From an uncultured Eubacteriales bacterium (GTDB lineage Bacteria; Bacillota; Clostridia; Peptostreptococcales; Anaerovoracaceae): a stretch of 11,159 bases of DNA. The translations under genes were made by a program, and so were the position numbers. Below the pieces are notes generated by a model that saw nothing but the letters and a program-made list of their open reading frames with translations, was not told where the DNA came from and made no database searches. The stretch spans positions 1 through 11,159 of the forward strand of contig CADBFL010000045.1 in the NCBI GenBank assembly GCA_902793875.1, read 5' to 3'. Below, in pieces: positions 1 through 7,294 of the stretch (its first letter is position 1; every line of letters begins with the position of its first letter).

Positions 1-1
1 A

Positions 2-370
2 CTGTTCTTCTGCCCGTTCCAGACCTGGTTCCTGAAGAACAAGTGCTGCGCGGCATGCAGGATATACAACTGGGATTACGCGATGATGTTCACGCCGCTA
101 TTCTTTGTCGAGAAGAGCTATACCTGGAGCCTGCTGCTGCTCTCCATAGCTCTGCTCGCGCGATGGGAGATCACGTTCTACAGACATCCGGAAAGGTTCT
201 CCGAGAACACGAACGACTATCTGAAATGCAGCAACTGCACTGAAAAGCTCTGCGCTCACAAGCGTCAGCTCAGAGGCTTCTGGAAAGATCTCGAGAAGTA
301 CACGTCAGAGCGCGTGAAGCGTCTGAAAAAGGATGATGCCGAAGAACCGAAAGCGTCGATCAAGGCATGA
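2..370 (+). CDS. Cys-rich membrane protein, C-terminal fragment (5' end outside window)
   Basis: The reading frame is open from the left edge and ends in TGA at 368-370, giving 122 residues of a longer protein. Fragment residues 1-60 are aromatic and hydrophobic, with a likely membrane segment around residues 42-53 (WSLLLLSIALLA) and a second hydrophobic stretch near 27-36. Two cysteine clusters are visible: C4 with C15-C16-x2-C19 before the hydrophobic part, and C76-x2-C79-x4-C84-x-H86 after it. The tail (about 90-122) is highly charged and lysine-rich, as expected for a cytosolic end. The Cys/His spacing could bind a metal or an Fe-S cluster, but that is inference. I do not recognise the family. 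It lies 27 nt upstream of the acyl ligase on the same strand, so it is probably in the same operon. An in-frame ATG at 83 exists, but the open frame and Cys-rich sequence upstream of it argue that the gene starts outside the window. Confidence 0.72.
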   Translation: MFFCPFQTWFLKNKCCAACRIYNWDYAMMFTPLFFVEKSYTWSLLLLSIALLARWEITFYRHPERFSENTNDYLKCSNCTEKLCAHKRQLRGFWKDLEKYTSERVKRLKKDDAEEPKASIKA

Positions 371-397
371 GACGGATACGCATTTTTGAAAGCCGGC

Positions 398-2032
398 ATG
401 ATAAAAAACGGAACATACCCATTATATGAAATTCCCGACCTGTGGACCCTCCGGGAGCTCGTTGCCAACGGCAGGGAGAAGGGACCGGACACTACAGCTT
501 TTTACAGGGGAAAAAACAATGACATACCGCTGAGCTTCGGAGAGATCAGCGACCTCATAGAGGCACTGGGGACCTTCCTCCTGGATCAGGGGTTCAGCGG
601 GGACGATATAGCTCTTCTGGGAGAGAACTCCACGGAGTGGGTGCTCTCGTATTTTGCTGTTACGAATACCGGGAACGTCGCGGTCCCGATGGATACGGGA
701 CTCAAGGGGGACGAGCTGGCCGAACTGGCGGAGCACTGCGAATGCAGGGCGCTCTTCTGCTCGGACAAATACAGAAAGATCGCGGAGCAGATCGCCGGCA
801 GATGCCCTGATGCAAAACTCTTCAGGATCGAGGATGTCTACGGATATGCCGGGGAAGGCCGCAGGCTCATCGGGGGCGGTGACGACAGCTTCAGCAGAGT
901 GGAGACCGGCAGAGACACTCCGGCCTGCATAGTCTATACATCCGGCACATCCGGAAAGAAAAAGGGAGTCGTGCTCACACACGGAAATCTGGCCAGCGAT
1001 GTCGTGGCTGCCTGCAGGTACGTCGAAGGAGACAACTCCCAGCTGCTTCTGCCGCTTCACCATACCTTTGCGTGGGCGTCGGCGATGCTCGCTGCCTTTG
1101 TCTACATAAAGGATCTTCACATAAACGGGAACCTCAGACATATCGTGAAGGACTTTCAGACCAACAAGCCTCAGAACGTGTCGGCTGTGCCGATGATGGC
1201 GGAGCTGCTCTACAAGGGCATATGGAACAACGCGAAAAAGACCGGGCAGGACAGGAAGCTGAAAAGAGGCATAGGCCTGAGCCGTTTTCTCATGAAGCTC
1301 GGCATAGACAAAAGAAGAGAGCTGTTCGCTCAGGTGCATGAGAACTTCGGCGGAAGGCTCGAGATCATGATATGCGGAGGAGCTGCTCTCGACCCTGAGC
1401 TGCAGCAGGGACTGCACGATCTCGGCATAGAGGTCCTCAACGGATACGGGATCACGGAGTGTTCTCCCATAGTCTCGGTCAACAGAAACCGCGATTACAG
1501 GTTCGGGAGCGTCGGCAAGCCTCTTCCGTGCAATAAGGTGAAGATAGACTGTCCGGACGACAAGGGCATCGGAGAGATACTCGTGTCGGGGAGCAATGTC
1601 ATGAAGGGCTACTACAAGGACCCTGAAGTTACGGCGGAGGCCTTCGACGGAGAGTGGTTCAGGACAGGCGACTACGGCCGTCTGGATGAAGACGGGTTCC
1701 TGTACATCACGGGGCGCAAGAAGAACCTCATCATACTCGCGAACGGCGAGAACATCTCTCCGGAGGAGCTCGAAGAGAAGCTTCTGCGCATCGAATACGT
1801 CGATGAGGTCGTGGTGTATGAGGATGACAACAATATTACCGCCGAGTTCTGTCTGAACGAAAAGGATCATCCGGACGCGCGGTCGAGGATCGATGCGGAC
1901 GTGAAGAAATTCAATAAAACTGTTTCAAAGAGCAGGAATATCGGTAAAATCAGACTGAGGGACGAGCCGTTCGAGAAGACGACGACCATGAAGATCAAAA
2001 GGTACATGATCGGAAACAGGAACAACGACTGA
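398..2032 (+). CDS. AMP-forming acyl-CoA/acyl-ACP ligase (long-chain fatty acid ligase type)
   Basis: This is a member of the ANL adenylate-forming superfamily. It activates a carboxylic acid with ATP to an acyl-adenylate and passes it to a thiol (CoA or a carrier protein). With the ATG at 398 it has 544 residues, normal for the family. Core motifs are all present and in order: the phosphate-binding loop YTSGTSGKKKG at 180-190, a HHTFAW motif soon after it, NGYGITE at 348-354, RTGD at 422-425, the hinge region GRKKN at 439-443, and the C-terminal catalytic lysine in TTMKIKR (K532). It therefore looks active. No signal peptide or clear membrane helix is seen, so it is probably cytosolic. An in-frame TTG at 386 would add four residues; neither start has a good ribosome site (only GAAAG before 398). 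The ACP gene follows after 16 nt, so the natural acceptor may be that ACP rather than CoA. The substrate cannot be read from the sequence. Confidence 0.93.
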   Translation: MIKNGTYPLYEIPDLWTLRELVANGREKGPDTTAFYRGKNNDIPLSFGEISDLIEALGTFLLDQGFSGDDIALLGENSTEWVLSYFAVTNTGNVAVPMDTGLKGDELAELAEHCECRALFCSDKYRKIAEQIAGRCPDAKLFRIEDVYGYAGEGRRLIGGGDDSFSRVETGRDTPACIVYTSGTSGKKKGVVLTHGNLASDVVAACRYVEGDNSQLLLPLHHTFAWASAMLAAFVYIKDLHINGNLRHIVKDFQTNKPQNVSAVPMMAELLYKGIWNNAKKTGQDRKLKRGIGLSRFLMKLGIDKRRELFAQVHENFGGRLEIMICGGAALDPELQQGLHDLGIEVLNGYGITECSPIVSVNRNRDYRFGSVGKPLPCNKVKIDCPDDKGIGEILVSGSNVMKGYYKDPEVTAEAFDGEWFRTGDYGRLDEDGFLYITGRKKNLIILANGENISPEELEEKLLRIEYVDEVVVYEDDNNITAEFCLNEKDHPDARSRIDADVKKFNKTVSKSRNIGKIRLRDEPFEKTTTMKIKRYMIGNRNND

Positions 2033-2048
2033 ACTGAGAGGAAACGCA

Positions 2049-2294
2049 ATGAAGAGAGTTGAAATATTCAATGAACTGAAAGAGATAGTGCTCGATTATC
2101 TCGGGGATGATGATATGGATGTCAGCGAGGACAGCGTCCTGACGGATGATCTCGGACTGACATCTCTTGACCTTATCAGCATCGTCGGCGATGTCGAGGA
2201 CAGCTTCGGTATAAGCGTCGAAGACGAAGCGATGGAATCGATAGAGACTGTCGGCGACGTCCTTGACTATATAAAGGGGAGACTGGAGGAATGA
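2049..2294 (+). CDS. acyl carrier protein
   Basis: This is an 81-residue acidic protein with the acyl carrier fold pattern. The motif DDLGLTSLDL at 33-42 places the phosphopantetheine attachment serine at S39. Helix IV ends in the typical TVGDVLDYIK. Housekeeping AcpP usually has DSLD at the attachment site; here it is TSLD. Together with its position between an acyl ligase and an SGNH hydrolase, this suggests a dedicated carrier for this operon rather than the fatty-acid-synthesis ACP, although that is inference. GAGAGGA at 2036-2042 gives a good ribosome site with 6-nt spacing. The stop codon overlaps the next gene's start in an ATGA junction (2291-2294), which points to translational coupling with the hydrolase. 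It needs a phosphopantetheinyl transferase, not seen in the window. Confidence 0.94.
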   Translation: MKRVEIFNELKEIVLDYLGDDDMDVSEDSVLTDDLGLTSLDLISIVGDVEDSFGISVEDEAMESIETVGDVLDYIKGRLEE

Positions 2295-3718
2295 TGATAG
2301 GAGATGACAAAAACAAACTTGTGTGCCTCGGAGACAGCGTAGGCACGAATTACAAAATGAAGGTGCGCTCAAACTCGTTCACCGAGCTGCTGGCCAGAAG
2401 GCTGGGCCTCGAGGCGCGCAATTACTCCGTGCCGGGAGCGACGACAGGCTATCAGATCGGATTCCTGTCGGAAAACGAAGAGATCATCGACTCGGTAAAA
2501 CACGCGAAGGTGGTGCTGCTGGTATGCGGGACCAACAATGTGCTTCAGACCGGCCTCGAGTACATGGGACGTGCCGGAGGGATCGATGTCACATCGTGGA
2601 GGCTGTTCCCGAAGGTGCTCGCGGCCCTGAAGACAAATCCCGCAAAGGCCGTCAAAATGGTCGCGGCTCTCAACAGCAAAGAAGCAAAGGACGAGATAAT
2701 GGAAGGCGTAAAGGCATACAAGAACGACATGCCCGTCCTTGTCGACCGCATACACGAGCTCAACAGCGAGGCGATAATCGTCGCGGTGACGGTGTATACC
2801 ATGTCCGATGCAAGCAGATCGCCTATATACAAAGTGACGACGAAATCGCAGTCTGAGACCGCAGATGACCTTAACAGCTGGATGAAGGAGAACCTTCCGG
2901 AGAAGGGTGTGCTTGTCGCCGACCTCGCGTCTGAGATGCGTGCGTACAGGGGCAAAGAGGAACTGTCGAACCTCAAAGAGGACGATGTCCATCTCTCGGA
3001 TGCGGGGCACATGTTCACATACCGCCTGCTTTACGACACCATAGTCGGCGGGCACCCGGAGCTTTCGTGTGAGGAGTCTCCTGACATAGTGCATGTGAGA
3101 AAAAGAAAGACGCGTGAAGAAAGGCTTGCGGGAGACAGCGCGCCGGCCGAGAGCGAAAGCAGCAGGAAGGTCAGGGAGATAATCGAAAAGACTCTGGCAA
3201 GAGACGATCTTGACTACGGCGAAAACAAGCAGTTCATCGAAATGGGAGTCACCCTGATGGAGATCTTCGATGTCGCCAAGGCGATCGAACGCGAGTGCTT
3301 TGAAGGCCGCGAAGTAGTCGATCTTCCGGCATATGATTACCCTATGTGCGTCAGACCGAAATACTTTGTCGATCTTGTCGACGGAAAGGTGACGGAGAGT
3401 GTGCTCGGGCATGTCGCGGAGCTGCCGCACTATGCTTCGGCTGAAGAGAAGCAGGCGGCCGAGGCGGGAGATTCGCCGGCCATGAAGGTCCTCAGGAAGC
3501 ACCTGTACGCCTATCTCGGCGATGACATGATAAAGCTTGACAGGGACACCTCATATTTTGCCACTCTGCACATGAACTACGTCGACTGGTACAATGCCAT
3601 GAGACCGGCAGAGGTAGAGATCAACATGAGGCTCGAACCGGCCCGCGCGCCTTCGCCTGAGACGGCGACACTGGGCGAGATAGCGGAGTTTGCCGAAAGA
3701 GCGGGCTTCACCGCATAG
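2291..3718 (+). CDS. SGNH/GDSL hydrolase with C-terminal degenerate carrier-like domains
   Basis: Residues 1 to about 260 form an SGNH-hydrolase domain. Block I is LGDSVG with nucleophile S16, block III is CGTNN at 79-83, and block V is DDVHLSDAGH with D231 and H234 as the probable catalytic pair. Such enzymes are esterases, thioesterases or acyltransferases. No signal peptide is seen, so it probably acts in the cytosol. The 475-residue length is about twice a bare SGNH domain. Residues 291-348 (with FIEMGVTLMEI) and about 398-475 (with TSYFATLHMNYVDW, ending TLGEIAEFAER) read like acyl/peptidyl carrier domains, but the attachment serine appears replaced by T321 and Y430. That domain reading is my own alignment by eye. 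The start overlaps the ACP stop by 4 nt; GGAGGA at 2285-2290 abuts ATG 2291, so the second ATG at 2294 is also possible. The likely role is release or transfer of the acyl group carried by the neighbouring ACP. Confidence 0.88.
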   Translation: MMIGDDKNKLVCLGDSVGTNYKMKVRSNSFTELLARRLGLEARNYSVPGATTGYQIGFLSENEEIIDSVKHAKVVLLVCGTNNVLQTGLEYMGRAGGIDVTSWRLFPKVLAALKTNPAKAVKMVAALNSKEAKDEIMEGVKAYKNDMPVLVDRIHELNSEAIIVAVTVYTMSDASRSPIYKVTTKSQSETADDLNSWMKENLPEKGVLVADLASEMRAYRGKEELSNLKEDDVHLSDAGHMFTYRLLYDTIVGGHPELSCEESPDIVHVRKRKTREERLAGDSAPAESESSRKVREIIEKTLARDDLDYGENKQFIEMGVTLMEIFDVAKAIERECFEGREVVDLPAYDYPMCVRPKYFVDLVDGKVTESVLGHVAELPHYASAEEKQAAEAGDSPAMKVLRKHLYAYLGDDMIKLDRDTSYFATLHMNYVDWYNAMRPAEVEINMRLEPARAPSPETATLGEIAEFAERAGFTA

Positions 3719-3726
3719 CAGAAGAA

Positions 3727-5070
3727 ATGAGCCAGATAAGTATTTTTGAAAGCGAAAGCAACAACAGCCAGCCTCTCGCTGCGAGGATGCGTCCGAGGGA
3801 CCTCGATGAGTTCGCCGGTCAGAAGCATCTCGTGGGAGAGGGAAAGGTGCTGCGCAATCTCATAGAACGCGACAGCATATCCTCCATGATATTCTGGGGC
3901 CCGCCGGGAGTGGGCAAGACCACCCTGGCCCAGATAATCGCGGCGAGGACCGATGCTCAGTTCATAACCTTCAGCGCGGTCACGAGCGGCATAAAGGAGA
4001 TAAAGACGGTGATGCAGCAGGCCGACAAAATGACGGCCATAGGAGCGCGCACCATAGTTTTCGTGGACGAGATACACCGCTTCAACAAGGCTCAGCAGGA
4101 CGCCTTTCTGCCGTTCGTCGAGAAGGGCAGCATCATACTGATCGGAGCAACGACAGAGAATCCCTCGTTCGAGGTGAACGGGGCTCTGCTCTCGCGCTGC
4201 AAGGTCTTCGTGCTGCACCAGCTGACGGCTGACGACATAGCGGAGCTCATAAGGAACGCCGTAAAGGACCCGAGGGGCTTCGGGGACCAGGACCTCAGGA
4301 TAAGCGAGGACGTCATCGGAGCTCTTGCCGGCTTTGCCAACGGCGATGCAAGGACGGCGCTTTCGACTCTCGAGATGATGGTGCTGAACGCCGATCATTC
4401 GGCTGATCCCTCGGACGGACACGAGATAATAACGGTCACGACAGAGGACTTCGAGCAGTGCACTTCGAGAAAGTCCCTGCTCTACGACAAGCAGGGCGAG
4501 GAGCACTACAACCTCATATCGGCTCTGCATAAGTCCATGAGGAATTCCGACGCCGATGCAGCGGTCTACTGGCTCGCGAGGATGCTCGAGTCGGGCGAGG
4601 ACCCGATGTACATCGCGCGGCGGGTTACGCGCTTTGCGGCAGAGGATGTAGGCCTCGCCGATCCGAGAGCTCTCGAACTCTCGGTCGCGGCATTCCAGGC
4701 CTGCCATCTGATCGGAATGCCGGAGTGCAGCGTGCACCTCACCGAGGCCGTCATATACAACGCTCTGGCTCCGAAGTCCAACGCCATGGAAGTCGCCTAC
4801 ATGCAGGCTGCGAAGGATGCCAATGAGCACATAGCCGAGCCGGTGCCTCTGCAGATAAGGAACGCTCCTACAAAACTCATGAAGGAGCTCGACTACGGAA
4901 AGGGCTATATCTACGCCCATGACACTGAGGACAAGATAGCCGACATGGAGTGCCTGCCGGAGAACCTTCGCGGCACGGAGTACTACCATCCGGGCGACCA
5001 GGGCTACGAGCCGAGATTCAGAGAGAGATACGAAGCCATCAAAAAGTGGAGAAAAGAGCATAAGAAGTAA
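3727..5070 (+). CDS. rarA: replication-associated recombination protein A (MgsA/WHIP-type AAA+ ATPase)
   Basis: RarA is a tetrameric AAA+ ATPase related to clamp loaders and RuvB that acts at stalled replication forks with SSB. The 447-residue protein is of normal length. It starts with the family's typical PLAARMRPRDLDEFAGQ. Walker A is GPPGVGKTT at 58-66. Walker B is IVFVDEIHRF at 110-119, followed by NKAQQDAFLPFVE. Sensor 1 is GATTENPSF at 140-148. NGDARTALSTLE near 205-216 supplies the sensor 2 arginine (R209). The C-terminal tetramerisation region (about 250-447) includes the familiar HKSMRNSDADAAVYWLARML, GLADPRAL and GTEYYHPGDQGYEPRF stretches. It begins 8 nt after the hydrolase stop with only a weak ribosome site (GCAGAAG), so translation may partly depend on the upstream gene. 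Nothing links it functionally to the acyl cassette; it seems simply co-transcribed. Confidence 0.97.
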   Translation: MSQISIFESESNNSQPLAARMRPRDLDEFAGQKHLVGEGKVLRNLIERDSISSMIFWGPPGVGKTTLAQIIAARTDAQFITFSAVTSGIKEIKTVMQQADKMTAIGARTIVFVDEIHRFNKAQQDAFLPFVEKGSIILIGATTENPSFEVNGALLSRCKVFVLHQLTADDIAELIRNAVKDPRGFGDQDLRISEDVIGALAGFANGDARTALSTLEMMVLNADHSADPSDGHEIITVTTEDFEQCTSRKSLLYDKQGEEHYNLISALHKSMRNSDADAAVYWLARMLESGEDPMYIARRVTRFAAEDVGLADPRALELSVAAFQACHLIGMPECSVHLTEAVIYNALAPKSNAMEVAYMQAAKDANEHIAEPVPLQIRNAPTKLMKELDYGKGYIYAHDTEDKIADMECLPENLRGTEYYHPGDQGYEPRFRERYEAIKKWRKEHKK

Positions 5071-5082
5071 CGGAAGATCGTG

Positions 5083-5088
5083 AGGTGG
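5083..5088 (+). promoter_or_regulatory. ribosome binding site deciding the desulfidase start
   Basis: AGGTGG lies 6 nt upstream of ATG 5095. It falls inside the coding extension that the alternative GTG at 5080 would require, so it supports the ATG as the start. Confidence 0.6.
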
Positions 5089-5094
5089 GGCGGA

Positions 5095-6375
5095 ATGAAA
5101 AAGACAGACAAGAGATACAGCGCGTATATACAGATCCTGAAGGAGGAACTCCTGCCGGCGATGGGATGCACTGAGCCTATCGCCATAGCGTACGCCGCCG
5201 CAAAGGCAGCTGAAGTGCTGGGCGAAAGGCCGGAGAAACTCGTCATCGAGGTGAGCGGCAATATCATCAAGAACGTAAAGAGCGTCGTAGTCCCTCACAC
5301 CGGAGGGCTCAGAGGCATTCAGGCAGCGGCGGCCGCCGGAGCGGTGGCGGGTGACGCCGGAGCCGAGCTCGAGGTCATCTCGAAGGTAACTCCTGAACAG
5401 ATAAAAGAGATAAACGATTATCTTGAGAAGGCGGACATCGAAGTGAAACATGTCGACAACGGCCATATCTTCGACATAGGCATCACCGCGGTAAAAGGCG
5501 GCGATGAGTCATATGTCAGGATCGTGGACTTCCATACCAATATCGTTACCGTCCGCCGCGGAGACAAGCTGCTGGTCAGCAAAAGGACAGAGACCGGAGA
5601 TGACGGCGATGCGCTTACTGACAGGAGCTGTCTGACTATAGAAGGAATCGTGGAATTCGCCGACATACTTGACGTCGAGGAAGTGCGTGAGATCCTCGAG
5701 CGTCAGATCAGCTATAACATGGCGATCGCCGAGGAAGGCCTTGCGGGCGACTACGGCGCCAACATCGGAAGCACGCTGATGCTGGGCCACGAATACGATC
5801 TGAAATACGTCATGAGATCGTACGCTGCGGCTGCGAGCGACGCCAGGATGAACGGCTGCGAGCTGCCTGTGGTCATAAACTCCGGAAGCGGAAACCAGGG
5901 CATAACATCCAGCGTTCCCGTCATCGTGTACGGCAGAGCGAGAAACAAGCCGAAAGAGGAGATCCTCAAGGCTCTCGCCGTGTCCAACCTGGTGACCATC
6001 CATCTCAAGACGGGCATAGGAAGACTTTCTGCGTACTGCGGAGCCGTGAGCGCAGGCTGCGGCGCCGGAGCCGGCATAGCCTACATGCAGGGCAAAGGAG
6101 TTGAAGGCGTCGCGCATACAGTAGTCAACGCGCTTGCGGTCGATTCGGGCATAGTATGCGACGGAGCCAAGGCGAGCTGCGCAGCCAAGATATCCATGGC
6201 GGTCGAAGCGGGACTGATGGGCCTTTCGATGTACAGCAAGGGCAACAACTTCTTCGGAGGCGACGGCCTTGTAAAGAACGGAGTCGAGAACACCATCGAC
6301 GTGGTCGGCAGGCTCGCGAGGTTCGGCATGAAGGAAACGGACGAAGAGATAATCCGCCTCATGCTCGAGGACTGA
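5095..6375 (+). CDS. L-cysteine desulfidase / UPF0597 family protein (CyuA/YhaM-like)
   Basis: This is a UPF0597 family member, often labelled serine dehydratase alpha-family protein. Characterised members are Fe-S cysteine desulfidases that split L-cysteine into sulfide, ammonia and pyruvate (E. coli CyuA/YhaM and a methanogen enzyme). With the start at ATG 5095 it has 426 residues, as expected. The N-terminal LLPAMGCTEPIAIAYA contains C25. The middle has NSGSGNQGITSSVPV (about 262-276). C315, C322 (YCGAVSAGCGAGAG), C355 and C362 (VCDGAKASC) are candidate Fe-S ligands. Glycine- and alanine-rich segments are typical of the family and need not be membrane helices. An upstream in-frame GTG at 5080 would add five residues, but AGGTGG at 5083-5088 lies 6 nt before ATG 5095 and favours the ATG. 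It is the last gene of the rightward operon, ending just before a hairpin terminator. Activity on serine or another amino acid cannot be excluded. Confidence 0.92.
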   Translation: MKKTDKRYSAYIQILKEELLPAMGCTEPIAIAYAAAKAAEVLGERPEKLVIEVSGNIIKNVKSVVVPHTGGLRGIQAAAAAGAVAGDAGAELEVISKVTPEQIKEINDYLEKADIEVKHVDNGHIFDIGITAVKGGDESYVRIVDFHTNIVTVRRGDKLLVSKRTETGDDGDALTDRSCLTIEGIVEFADILDVEEVREILERQISYNMAIAEEGLAGDYGANIGSTLMLGHEYDLKYVMRSYAAAASDARMNGCELPVVINSGSGNQGITSSVPVIVYGRARNKPKEEILKALAVSNLVTIHLKTGIGRLSAYCGAVSAGCGAGAGIAYMQGKGVEGVAHTVVNALAVDSGIVCDGAKASCAAKISMAVEAGLMGLSMYSKGNNFFGGDGLVKNGVENTIDVVGRLARFGMKETDEEIIRLMLED

Positions 6376-6399
6376 CTGAATGGCCGGGGCGGTCTTTCT

Positions 6400-6436
6400 T
6401 GTGTATCGACTGCGAGATCCCAGTCAGTCATACACA
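6400..6436. repeat. imperfect palindrome with TGTGTAT/ATACACA ends
   Basis: TGTGTATCGACT (6400-6411) pairs with AGTCATACACA (6426-6436) with a single bulged C and a 14-nt loop. It lies just after the desulfidase stop. CAGTCAGT at 6421-6428 could instead pair with ACTGACTG at 6371-6378, which spans the stop codon, so two alternative stems compete. It could be an RNA 3' structure or a protein-binding site; nothing in the sequence decides this. Confidence 0.5.
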
Positions 6437-6479
6437 AAAATGATACACAAGTTTTTGAGAAAAACTGTGTATCATTTTT
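6436..6479. terminator. bidirectional intrinsic terminator-like hairpin between convergent genes
   Basis: ATGATACACAAGTTTTT (6440-6456) and AAAAACTGTGTATCAT (6460-6475) form a 16-bp stem with one bulged A and a GAG loop. Runs of A on the left and T on the right give each strand a U-tract after the stem, which suits ending both the rightward operon and leftward deoD. The stem is AT-rich, so it is a weaker terminator than the one at the right end of the window. Confidence 0.65.
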
Positions 6480-6546
6480 CATAATCGATATATCCATACA
6501 CAAAATGAAAACTTTTGAAGCTGATCTCAGAGCCGGGATTTTTACA

Positions 6547-7254
6547 CTATGCGATCTCGAGCGCGATCTCGATCATCGCCGTAAGCGAGGTCTGACGGTC
6601 TTCTGCGCTCATTATCTCTTCCGGATAGTTGAATGAGTCGGATACAGTGCATATGCACAGAGCGTTTTTGCCGAGCCTGGCCGCGTTGCAGTAGAGCGCG
6701 GCTGATTCCATCTCGATGCCGAGCACGCCGACCTTTGCCCACTCCATCCCGGACTGGGCGTCATCATAGAAGACATCCGATGTCAGGATGTTTCCGACCT
6801 TGTAGTTGACTCCCTTTTTTTCAGCCTCACCGACCGCCTTCTGAAGAAGACCGAAATCCGCGATAGGGGCGAATGTCCCCGGCAGCCTGTACTGGAGCGC
6901 GTAGTTGCCGTCCGTGCACGCGGCCTGGGCGATTATGAGATCCTTGAGGTGGAGGTCAGGATGGAGGGACCCGCATGAGCCTATCCTGATGATGTTACTG
7001 ACATCATACTCTTTGAAGAGCTCGTATGAATAGATGCCGATCGCAGGCTGACCCATGCCCGATGCCATGACGGACACTCTCTTGCCCTTGTATGTACCGG
7101 TGTAGCCCTGGACGCCTCTTACGTCGTTTACAAGGACGGCGTCCTCCAGGAATTTCTCGGCTATCATTCTGCTGCGTTTAGGATCGCCCGGCATCAGCAC
7201 CGTTTCAGCGAAATCTCCTGCTTTGGCGTTTATATGAGGAGTTGGGATAGGCAT
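6547..7254 (-). CDS. deoD: purine-nucleoside phosphorylase, DeoD type
   Basis: It catalyses reversible phosphorolysis of purine (deoxy)nucleosides to free base and (deoxy)ribose-1-phosphate in nucleoside salvage; the family is a cytosolic hexamer. The 235-residue protein matches E. coli DeoD along its length. TPHINAKAGDFAETVLMPGDP carries the subunit-crossing H7 and the phosphate loop G23 with R27. VRGVQGYTGTYKG has R46. IIRIGSCGS holds the next phosphate ligands. GIEMESAALY holds the ribose-binding Met-Glu pair. TVSDS carries the catalytic Asp (D206), and DRQTSL supplies its partner Arg (R220). A very strong ribosome site, AAAGGAGG, lies at 7260-7267 on this strand, 5 nt before the ATG. It is transcribed away from asnS from its own promoter and converges on the desulfidase gene. 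The fit to DeoD is much better than to uridine phosphorylase. Confidence 0.96.
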   Translation of the reverse strand: MPIPTPHINAKAGDFAETVLMPGDPKRSRMIAEKFLEDAVLVNDVRGVQGYTGTYKGKRVSVMASGMGQPAIGIYSYELFKEYDVSNIIRIGSCGSLHPDLHLKDLIIAQAACTDGNYALQYRLPGTFAPIADFGLLQKAVGEAEKKGVNYKVGNILTSDVFYDDAQSGMEWAKVGVLGIEMESAALYCNAARLGKNALCICTVSDSFNYPEEIMSAEDRQTSLTAMIEIALEIA

Positions 7255-7294
7255 ATGATCCTCCTTTCTTGATCATCGTTTCTCTTACGCACAT

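Noticed and set aside
383..394. The 12-mer ATTTTTGAAAGC just before the ligase start is repeated near the rarA start (3742-3753).
   Set aside because: In rarA it encodes ordinary residues (IFES). One short shared AT-rich 12-mer is compatible with chance.
422..1870. A 482-residue minus-strand open frame opposite the acyl ligase, with similar long ones opposite the hydrolase (2369-3502), asnS (7456-8883) and the EF-G-like gene (9753-10643).
   Set aside because: All mirror conserved genes and lack ribosome sites or domain motifs. Rare stops on the opposite strand follow from the codon use of the real genes.
3577..5466. A 629-residue open frame on the minus strand opposite rarA.
   Set aside because: It lies antisense to the strongly conserved rarA and runs into the hydrolase and desulfidase genes. 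It shows no recognisable motif, and its composition is what codon bias on the other strand produces.
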